This document shows, piece after piece, positions 16,409 through 22,927 of a stretch of 31,347 nucleotides of DNA. The position numbers and the translations under genes are program-made. Numbering within the stretch: the stretch's first letter is position 1; every line of letters starts with the position of its first letter. The notes beneath the pieces are model-generated. The model was not told the DNA's origin and searched no databases. It saw nothing but the letters and a program-made list of their open reading frames with translations. This DNA is from DASSKW01 sp035690065 (GTDB taxonomy: Bacteria > Pseudomonadota > Gammaproteobacteria > Natronospirales > REEB76), in NCBI GenBank assembly GCA_035690065.1, contig DASSKW010000060.1, positions 1-31,347 of the forward strand. Reading direction: 5' to 3'.

Positions 16409-17755
16409 TCAACCGGCTACGTCACTCGCAGCAGCGGTTTGAACCGGCAGCTTCAGTGCGGCGGCGGTCAGTTGCCCTGTCGCTGCCTTCAATGCATATT
16501 CAGCCACGATCTCATCGCGCTGTGCGCGCAGACGATTCACCTTAGCACTCAATAATTCCTGCTCGGCATTCAGCACATCGAGTGTGGTACGCTCGCCTTC
16601 CTTGTATTCAGCCTTGACGCCGTCATACGCGGACTGCGCCGCAGTGATCTGGGCATTGATCGCGGCCAACCCGGCACTCGCAGTCTGATACGCCTGCCAG
16701 GCCTGGACCGCGTCATCACGCGCTGCACGCTCTGCTTCCAGCGCATCCTGATGCCGGCTGTTTGCCTGATGTCTGGCGGCGTGCACCTGCGAACTGAGGC
16801 TGCCGCCGGTATAAAGCGGCATGGAAAATTCCAACATGATGGAACGGGTGTTGTATTTCTCGAATGGGAAACTGGGCTCGTGCGCAGCACTCACCTGGCC
16901 GCTCAGCGTCACCGACGGTTTCATATCGCTTTCACTTATCTCGACCTGGCTGTCGGCAGCCGCCGCAGACGCTCGCGCGGCGAGTACCTGATAGTTCTGT
17001 TGTGCCAGTTTGAGCATCTCCGCCTCGCTGGCGGGCAAATCGGTGAGTGAAGCCGGTGTCTTCAACGTTGCGGGCGGCTGGCCTATGATCTTCTCGTAAT
17101 TCGCCTGTGCCGATGCGAGCGCGCCCCCGGCTTGTATCAATGCAGCCTGGGCACCCGCGAGACGTGCCTTGGCCTGATCCACGTCTGTGTGCGTGACTTC
17201 GCCGTTGTTGAAACTGGCCTGGGCGGCATCCAGTGCCTGTTGCAACACATTCTGATTGCTCTGTTCCAGTTGCAGAACCGCCTGATCCTGCACTACATCC
17301 ATATAGGCCCGCGCCGCATCCAGCAACACGCCTTCTTCAGTGGCATGCATCCCGGCCTGCTGCGCGCTCATGTTGTGCCTGGCCGCCGCCACACTGGCAT
17401 CGATCTTGCCGCCCGCATACAAGGTCTGATCCACTTCCAGACCAATGCTGCGTGAATTCAGGATGATGGTGTCGATTGGGAAGAAGCCGCCGGTATCCAC
17501 ATCCTGATGCGCGGCGCCGATGCCGCCGAACACCTTGACCTGCGGGTAGTACCCGCCCTTGGCCTGCTCCACCTGCTCTCCTGACGCTGCCAATGAGGCG
17601 CGTTCCGCCTGTAATTGCGGGTTGCTGAGCCAGGCTTGGCTTAGTGCATCCTGAAGGGTTGCCGCAGACGCAACCTGAACGCCAAGTCCGGCTGCGATGA
17701 GCCCACTGGCAATCAGATAGCCCGGACGGATCAAGAACGTGTGGCGATTTGACAT
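16409..17755 (-). CDS. TolC-family outer membrane efflux protein
   Basis: The protein has 448 residues with an N-terminal signal peptide (YLIASGLIAAGLGVQVASA, cleavage near residue 32). TolC proteins form trimeric channels made of two repeats of beta strands and long helices. Here two halves with ALSQAWLSNPQLQAERA and YQVLAARASAAAADSQVEISESDMKP can be seen, along with Ala/Gln-rich coiled helices (QAGGALASAQANYEKI; QITAAQSAYDGVKAEYKEGERTTLDVLNAEQELL). The last is the typical TolC C-terminal helix motif. GAGG lies seven bases before the ATG. It is divergent from the emrA-like adaptor gene and surely serves as its exit duct; it may also serve the ABC exporter at 28436-31347. Confidence 0.93.
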   Translation of the reverse strand: MSNRHTFLIRPGYLIASGLIAAGLGVQVASAATLQDALSQAWLSNPQLQAERASLAASGEQVEQAKGGYYPQVKVFGGIGAAHQDVDTGGFFPIDTIILNSRSIGLEVDQTLYAGGKIDASVAAARHNMSAQQAGMHATEEGVLLDAARAYMDVVQDQAVLQLEQSNQNVLQQALDAAQASFNNGEVTHTDVDQAKARLAGAQAALIQAGGALASAQANYEKIIGQPPATLKTPASLTDLPASEAEMLKLAQQNYQVLAARASAAAADSQVEISESDMKPSVTLSGQVSAAHEPSFPFEKYNTRSIMLEFSMPLYTGGSLSSQVHAARHQANSRHQDALEAERAARDDAVQAWQAYQTASAGLAAINAQITAAQSAYDGVKAEYKEGERTTLDVLNAEQELLSAKVNRLRAQRDEIVAEYALKAATGQLTAAALKLPVQTAAASDVAG

Positions 17756-17766
17756 CGAAACCTCGA

Positions 17767-17772
17767 TACAAT
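17767..17772 (+). promoter_or_regulatory. Candidate -10 box for the emrA-like operon
   Basis: TACAAT is a good -10 match directly before the operator palindrome. The only good -35 (TTGACA overlapping the tolC start codon, 17749-17754) is just 12 bases away, which is too short for normal sigma-70 use. The -35 contact may therefore be weak. Confidence 0.35.
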
Positions 17773-17774
17773 TA

Positions 17775-17791
17775 GACTAGACCGTCCAGTC
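17775..17791. promoter_or_regulatory. 17-bp TetR-type operator between tolC and emrA
   Basis: GACTAGACCGTCCAGTC is palindromic apart from one mismatched pair, with a single central base. It overlaps the start region of the minus-strand promoter and lies directly after the plus-strand -10 candidate. One bound repressor dimer could silence both directions. Binding by the neighbouring TetR protein is inference. Confidence 0.75.
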
Positions 17792-17792
17792 C

Positions 17793-17821
17793 ATTCTGCC
17801 ACCTCCCCAAAGGGAAGTCAA
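17793..17821 (-). promoter_or_regulatory. Sigma-70-like promoter of tolC-tetR
   Basis: On the minus strand TTGACT (17816-17821) and CAGAAT (17793-17798) are 17 bases apart, a good consensus arrangement. The predicted start point falls inside the operator palindrome at 17775-17791. Confidence 0.7.
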
Positions 17822-17826
17822 AAGCC

Positions 17827-18894
17827 ATGAGCGGTTTAAAGTCCATGTTCGAGAATCCCCGTGTCCGCCGCCTGACCCTGATGATCGTCGGCCCCCTGGT
17901 GCTGATCGTCCTTGGAATGTGGTATTGGGCGCACAGTGAACGCTACCAGAGCACCGACAATGCCTACGTCGTTGCGGACCAGGTCAGCATCGCGCCGCAG
18001 GTTTCCGGTCGCGTGACCGCGGTGCCGGTCAACCAGAACACCAAGGTGGCACCGGGACAGGTATTACTGCAGATTGATCCTGCCCCGTTCCAGCTCGCAC
18101 TGGATCAGGCCAACGCGAACTTGAAGAACGTGGCAGACCAGATCCGTGCGCAGCAACAGTCGTTGCGCGCCGCACAGGCGGAGTTGAAAGGTGCCGAAGC
18201 CAACGTCGATTATCTGAAGCGTGAAGTACAGCGCAAGGAAAATCTGGTCAAACAGGATGTGGTTGCAGCCGCCAAACTCGACGACATCAAGACCAACTAT
18301 ATCGTCGCCGAACAGCGCACCATTTCCCTGCAGGCGCAGATCGCGCAGATCGAAGCCAGTTTGGGTGGGAATCCGAACCGGCCGATCACCGAACAGGCGG
18401 CCTACAAGCAGGCACTCGCAGCGCGCGATCAGGCTGCACTGAATATTTCATACACCACGGTAAAGGCACCGGCCGCCGGCGTGGTCACTGAAGTGGATAT
18501 CAAACCGGGCGATGTGGTGCAGACCGGTCGGCCGGTGTTCGCGCTGGTGATGAGTGGCAAGCGCTGGATCGATGCCAATTTCAAGGAGACCCAACTGACC
18601 CGCATCTACGTGGGCCAGAAAGCCGAGATCACGGTGGATACCTATTCTGGTCGCACCTGGCAGGGTACGGTGGAAAGCATCGCACCGGGTACCGGTTCGG
18701 TATTTTCGGTACTGCCGGCACAGAACGCCACCGGCAACTGGGTAAAAGTCGTACAGCGCATCCCGGTGCGTATCGCCATCGATACCGCGGAGGATGGTCC
18801 GGACCTGCGTGCCGGCATGAGCGCGGAAGTCACCATCGATACGCATTACAATCCGTTGTTCGGTTCCAGCGAAGCCAACGCCGCGAATCACTGA
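17827..18894 (+). CDS. EmrA-like HlyD-family membrane fusion protein
   Basis: The protein has 355 residues. One N-terminal membrane anchor (about 17-35, LMIVGPLVLIVLGMWYW) is followed by YQSTDNAYVVADQVSIAPQVSGRV, the biotinyl-lipoyl motif typical of EmrA. A long alpha-helical hairpin of Gln/Ala-rich coiled coil follows (about 95-185). The second lipoyl half and beta-barrel come next (TVKAPAAGVVTEVDIKPGDVVQTGRPVFALV; WIDANFKETQLTRIYVGQKAEI). It links the inner-membrane EmrB-type pumps to the TolC homologue. It is first in a plus-strand operon, 11 bases ahead of the first emrB-like gene. Confidence 0.93.
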   Translation: MSGLKSMFENPRVRRLTLMIVGPLVLIVLGMWYWAHSERYQSTDNAYVVADQVSIAPQVSGRVTAVPVNQNTKVAPGQVLLQIDPAPFQLALDQANANLKNVADQIRAQQQSLRAAQAELKGAEANVDYLKREVQRKENLVKQDVVAAAKLDDIKTNYIVAEQRTISLQAQIAQIEASLGGNPNRPITEQAAYKQALAARDQAALNISYTTVKAPAAGVVTEVDIKPGDVVQTGRPVFALVMSGKRWIDANFKETQLTRIYVGQKAEITVDTYSGRTWQGTVESIAPGTGSVFSVLPAQNATGNWVKVVQRIPVRIAIDTAEDGPDLRAGMSAEVTIDTHYNPLFGSSEANAANH

Positions 18895-18905
18895 GCATCG
18901 CGGAC

Positions 18906-20450
18906 ATGAACCTGCCCAGGCCGGCCGATGCCAAGCAGCATACGGCGCTGATCACCTTTGCAGTGATGCTCGGCACCTTCATGCAGGTGCTGGATACGAC
19001 AATCGCGAATGTCGCACTGCCCAACATGCAGGGTACCTTGAATGCATCCCAGGATCAGATCGCATGGGTGCTGACTTCATACATCGTGGGTTCGGCGATC
19101 ATGACGCCGCCTACCGGCTGGCTGGCCGGACGCTTCGGCCGCAAGCGCGTCTATCTCGTCAGCATGATCGGTTTCGTGGCGGCATCGTTCCTGTGCGGTA
19201 CCGCCAGCTCCCTCACCGAGATGGTGTTGCTGCGCACCCTGCAGGGATTGTTCGGCGCAGCCATGGTGCCGATCTCGCAAGCGATCCTGCTGGACAGTTA
19301 TCCGCGCGAGAAACACGGCATGGCGATGGCGATCTTCGGCATCGGCGTGATCCTCGGCCCCATCATCGGCCCGGTGCTGGGCGCGTACCTGACCGAATAC
19401 TATTCCTGGCGCTGGGTGTTCTTCATCAACATCCCGGTCGGCGTACTGGCTGTAGTCATGACCATCGCCTACGTACACGAGACCGCCATCAACAAAATTC
19501 GCAGCTTCGATGCCTGGGGCTTCCTGTTCATGAGCGTCGCGATCGGCGCCTTGCAGATGATGCTGGATCGCGGCGAGCGTCAGGACTGGTTCAGTTCCGC
19601 GGAGATCATCATCGAACTCGGCCTGGTACTGATCGGTCTGTGGCTATTCTTCGTGCATGCCTGGCGTCGCAAGCAGCCTTACATCGATCTCACGTTATTC
19701 CGTGACCGCAACTATGTACTCAACAACCTGCTGGGCTTCGTCCTGTTCCTGTGCATGTACGCGATCATGTCGCTGATCCCGCCCATGGTGCAGAACCTGC
19801 TGGATTATCCGGTGATCGTCGCCGGACTGGTGCTGATGCCGCGCGGCATCGGCACCATGATCTCCATGATGGTACTGGGACGCTTCTCCAACCGCGTCAA
19901 ACCGCGCACCACCATGATCTCCGGCCTGCTCATCCTGGCATTCTCGCTATTCGAGATGTACCACTTCAATACCCAGGTGGACACCTGGTTCATCACCTGG
20001 ACCAGCTTCGTGCAGGGCATCGGCATCGGCCTGGTGATGGTGCCGATGTTCGCTGCCGCGTTCGCGACCTTGCCAAGCGAACAGCGCACCGAGGGCACTG
20101 GTGTATTCAATCTGATCCGCAACATCGGCGGCAGTTTCGGAATCTCCATCGTCTTCACGATGCTGTCACGCAATACCCAGATCAACCATCAGGTATTGGC
20201 TGCACACATCTCCCCTTACAACCAGGCGATGCAACTTTCATCCTTGAGCCATAGCATGAGTCTGCACAATCTGCATGACCTGACGATGCTCAACGGTCTG
20301 GTCACCAAACAGGCCGCCATGATCGGTTTCAACAACGATTTCAAACTGATGATGATTATCAGTCTCGCCGCCATCCCGTTGGTGCTGCTGATGCGTTCAC
20401 CCAAAGCATCGCCGGACGGCGCTCCCAAACAACCTGTGATTGCGGACTGA
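18906..20450 (+). CDS. EmrB/QacA-type (DHA2) multidrug transporter, copy 1
   Basis: The protein has 514 residues and about 14 membrane helices, the DHA2 family of the major facilitator superfamily. These are proton antiporters that export drugs. Family marks: LDTTIANVALPNMQG in helix 1, WVLTSYIV, GWLAGRFGRKR (motif A loop) and GVILGPIIGPVLGAY (motif C, antiporter signature) followed by SWRWVFFINIPVG. The start has only a weak GCGGAC upstream, so translation may depend on coupling to the emrA-like gene 11 bases before. A closely similar second copy follows 12 bases later. Confidence 0.93.
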   Translation: MNLPRPADAKQHTALITFAVMLGTFMQVLDTTIANVALPNMQGTLNASQDQIAWVLTSYIVGSAIMTPPTGWLAGRFGRKRVYLVSMIGFVAASFLCGTASSLTEMVLLRTLQGLFGAAMVPISQAILLDSYPREKHGMAMAIFGIGVILGPIIGPVLGAYLTEYYSWRWVFFINIPVGVLAVVMTIAYVHETAINKIRSFDAWGFLFMSVAIGALQMMLDRGERQDWFSSAEIIIELGLVLIGLWLFFVHAWRRKQPYIDLTLFRDRNYVLNNLLGFVLFLCMYAIMSLIPPMVQNLLDYPVIVAGLVLMPRGIGTMISMMVLGRFSNRVKPRTTMISGLLILAFSLFEMYHFNTQVDTWFITWTSFVQGIGIGLVMVPMFAAAFATLPSEQRTEGTGVFNLIRNIGGSFGISIVFTMLSRNTQINHQVLAAHISPYNQAMQLSSLSHSMSLHNLHDLTMLNGLVTKQAAMIGFNNDFKLMMIISLAAIPLVLLMRSPKASPDGAPKQPVIAD

Positions 20451-20462
20451 GCCGAGGCAGAC

Positions 20463-22010
20463 ATGGTATTCCGCAAACCCGCCAGCGCAGAGCAGCACAC
20501 CGTACTCATCACCATCGCGGTGATGCTAGGCACCTTGTTGCAGGTGCTCGATACCACCATCGCCAACGTGGCACTGCCCAACATGCAGGGCTCGTTATCG
20601 GCGACCCAGGATCAGATCTCCTGGGTACTGACGTCCTACATCGTGGGCGCAGCGATAATGACGCCGCCCACCGGCTGGCTGGCCGGCCGCTTCGGCCGCA
20701 AGCGCATCTATCTGATCAGTATGCTGGGCTTCCTGGCCGCATCGTTCCTCTGTGGCACCGCGACCTCGCTTACCGAGATCGTTTTGCTGCGCGTGTTGCA
20801 AGGGCTGTTCGGTGCTTCCATGGTGCCGATCTCGCAAGCGATCCTGCTGGACAGCTATCCACGCGAGAAACACGGCATGGCGATGGCCATCTTCGGTCTC
20901 GGCATCATGCTGGGGCCGATCCTGGGACCGGTGCTGGGCGCGTATCTGACCGAATATTATTCCTGGCGCTGGGTATTCTTCATCAATATCCCGGTCGGCA
21001 TCATGGCGATACTGATGACGCTCAGCTATGTGCATGAGACCGAGATCACTCGCAAACGCACGTTCGATGGCTGGGGCTTCCTGTTCCTGAGTGTCGCCAT
21101 CGGCGCGTTGCAGATGATGCTGGATCGCGGCGAACGCAAGGACTGGTTCAGTTCTGCCGAGATCATCATCGAGTTCGGCCTGGTACTGGTCGGGATGTGG
21201 CTATTCCTGTTGCACGCCTTCGCGGAAGAACATCCCTACATCGAACTGAAACTGTTCCGGGATCGCAATTTCATCCTCGGCAACGTGATCGGTTTCATCA
21301 TCTTCATCAGTCTGTTCTCGATCATGTCGCTGATACCGCCGATGGTGCAGAACCTGCTGGATTATCCGGTACTGGTAACCGGCCTGGTACTGATGCCACG
21401 TGGTATCGGCACCATGCTCTCGATGCTGGTCGTCGGGCGTCTTTCCAACAAGATGGACCCGCGTCTGAACATGGCCGCGGGACTCGCTATCATGGCACTG
21501 TCCATGTACTTCATGAGCGGCTTTGATACTGGCATCGATACCTGGATCATCACTTGGACCGGTTTCGTGCAGGGCATCGGCATGGGCCAGGTCATGGTCC
21601 CGCTGATGACTCTGACGTTCTCCACTCTGCCGACCAGATTACGCACCGAGGGGACTGGCGTCTATAACCTGGTCCGCAACGTCGGCGGCAGTATCGGCAT
21701 CTCGATCGCGTTCACCCTGTTGTCGCGTAATACCCAGATCAACCATTCGGTGCTCGGCGCCCACATCAATCCCTACAACCAGAACATGCAGCTCTCATCT
21801 GCGACTGCACATATGAGCCTGAACAATCCACACGACCTGGCGATGCTCAATGGATTGATTACGAAACAGGCCTCCATGATCAGCTTCAATAATGATTTCA
21901 AACTGATGATGATCACCTGTCTGCTGGCGATCCCGTTGGTACTGTTGATGAAGCAACCGAAATTCGACAAGGCGATAGAAGGCGAGAAGCTGCACGCCGT
22001 GATGGAATAA
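20463..22010 (+). CDS. EmrB/QacA-type (DHA2) multidrug transporter, copy 2
   Basis: The protein has 515 residues and is a tandem paralogue of the preceding transporter. The two align end to end without large gaps and share long identical blocks, such as MVPISQAILLDSYPREK and GPVLGAYLTEYYSWRWV. By eye they are roughly 70% identical (not computed). Differences concentrate in helices after the central loop (LYAIMSL region, FIIFISLFS) and at the C-terminus, which suggests different substrates. All MFS marks of copy 1 are kept (LDTTIANVALP, GRFGRKR, GIMLGPILGPVLGAY), so both copies look functional. GAGG lies five bases before the ATG. It probably shares the single emrA-like adaptor. Confidence 0.93.
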   Translation: MVFRKPASAEQHTVLITIAVMLGTLLQVLDTTIANVALPNMQGSLSATQDQISWVLTSYIVGAAIMTPPTGWLAGRFGRKRIYLISMLGFLAASFLCGTATSLTEIVLLRVLQGLFGASMVPISQAILLDSYPREKHGMAMAIFGLGIMLGPILGPVLGAYLTEYYSWRWVFFINIPVGIMAILMTLSYVHETEITRKRTFDGWGFLFLSVAIGALQMMLDRGERKDWFSSAEIIIEFGLVLVGMWLFLLHAFAEEHPYIELKLFRDRNFILGNVIGFIIFISLFSIMSLIPPMVQNLLDYPVLVTGLVLMPRGIGTMLSMLVVGRLSNKMDPRLNMAAGLAIMALSMYFMSGFDTGIDTWIITWTGFVQGIGMGQVMVPLMTLTFSTLPTRLRTEGTGVYNLVRNVGGSIGISIAFTLLSRNTQINHSVLGAHINPYNQNMQLSSATAHMSLNNPHDLAMLNGLITKQASMISFNNDFKLMMITCLLAIPLVLLMKQPKFDKAIEGEKLHAVME

Positions 22011-22054
22011 TGGGACTGCTTGTAGTATCGGCCGTATAGTCTCAGAGTGTTGTA

Positions 22055-22822
22055 ATGGATACCTCACGCCTGCCCACGCTGTTTATCTCGCATGGTTCAC
22101 CCATGCTGGCGCTGGATACTGCCAACCCTGCGTACGAGTTCCTGCAAACGCTTGGCAGTTCGCTGCCTCGCCCCACCGCCATCCTCGTCATCTCGGCACA
22201 TTGGGAAACCGGCACACCCCGAATAACCGCCGCCGGGCATCCGGATACCATCCATGATTTCTACGGCTTCCCTGAGCCGCTCTACGGATTGCATTATCCC
22301 GCGAACGGAAACCCCACACTGGCAAAACAGGTCGCCCGGTTGCTGCAACCGGCTGCGGACATGGACCTGACCCGCGGCCTTGATCACGGCACCTGGGTGC
22401 CGCTGCGACTGATGTACCCGGCTGCCGATATCCCGGTATTGCAACTCTCGTTGCAAACAGCGCTCGGGACTGCGCATCACCTGCATCTTGGTGAAGCGCT
22501 ACAACCGTTGCGCGAACAAGGTGTACTCATCATCGGCAGCGGCGGCGCCACCCACAACCTGCGCGAATACTTCCAGCCCCGTGGCGGCTATGAATCCTAT
22601 GCAGATTTTTCCGCCTGGTTACACGAGACTCTCACGCGCGGTGACCGGGAAGCTCTGCTCGATTACCGCCAGCGCGCTCCACAGGCACCGCGCAATCACC
22701 CGACCGAAGAACACTTCCTGCCGCTATTCGTGGCACTGGGTGCCGGCGGTACAAACGTGGCGCGGCTGCACCACAGTTTCGACCGCTCCCTGTGCATGGA
22801 TGCCTACGCCTTCGGAGATTGA
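22055..22822 (+). CDS. LigB-type extradiol dioxygenase, DODA/YgiD family
   Basis: The protein has 255 residues. It matches class III extradiol dioxygenases of the 4,5-DOPA dioxygenase type, which open catechol rings with Fe2+ (zinc was found in crystals of E. coli YgiD). Candidate metal ligands and catalytic histidines: H13 (FISHGSP), H49 (VISAHWE), LDHGTWVPL and PTEEHFLPL near the C-terminus. GSGGATHNL and HDFYGFPEPLY are also typical. It starts 44 bases after the second emrB-like gene with no terminator between, so it may be read from the same transcript. The RBS is poor. The true substrate (DOPA or another catechol) is not visible. Confidence 0.9.
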   Translation: MDTSRLPTLFISHGSPMLALDTANPAYEFLQTLGSSLPRPTAILVISAHWETGTPRITAAGHPDTIHDFYGFPEPLYGLHYPANGNPTLAKQVARLLQPAADMDLTRGLDHGTWVPLRLMYPAADIPVLQLSLQTALGTAHHLHLGEALQPLREQGVLIIGSGGATHNLREYFQPRGGYESYADFSAWLHETLTRGDREALLDYRQRAPQAPRNHPTEEHFLPLFVALGAGGTNVARLHHSFDRSLCMDAYAFGD

Positions 22823-22838
22823 TATCTCGTCGATATCA
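22820..22838. repeat. Short inverted repeat after the dioxygenase stop
   Basis: TGATATC (22820-22826) and GATATCA (22832-22838) are separated by five bases. It lacks a T tract and its stem is AT-rich, so it is a poor terminator. It could be a binding site ahead of the M14 promoter. Confidence 0.3.
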
Positions 22839-22853
22839 CCGGTCCATGGCGCA

Positions 22854-22882
22854 GTGACAATCCATCGAACTCCGGCTAGGCT
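22854..22882 (+). promoter_or_regulatory. Candidate promoter of the M14 peptidase gene
   Basis: GTGACA (22854-22859) and TAGGCT (22877-22882) are 17 bases apart, in the only gap (105 bp) between the dioxygenase and the peptidase. The -35 is close to consensus and the -10 is weak. Confidence 0.4.
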
Positions 22883-22927
22883 GTGGCGCCCAGGTCCCTT
22901 ATTTCCCATCGCACAAGGCAACAAACA

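Noticed and set aside
17749..17772. TTGACA and TACAAT as a normal promoter for emrA
   Set aside because: The two boxes are only 12 bases apart, too close for standard sigma-70 recognition; only the -10 is kept as a tentative call.
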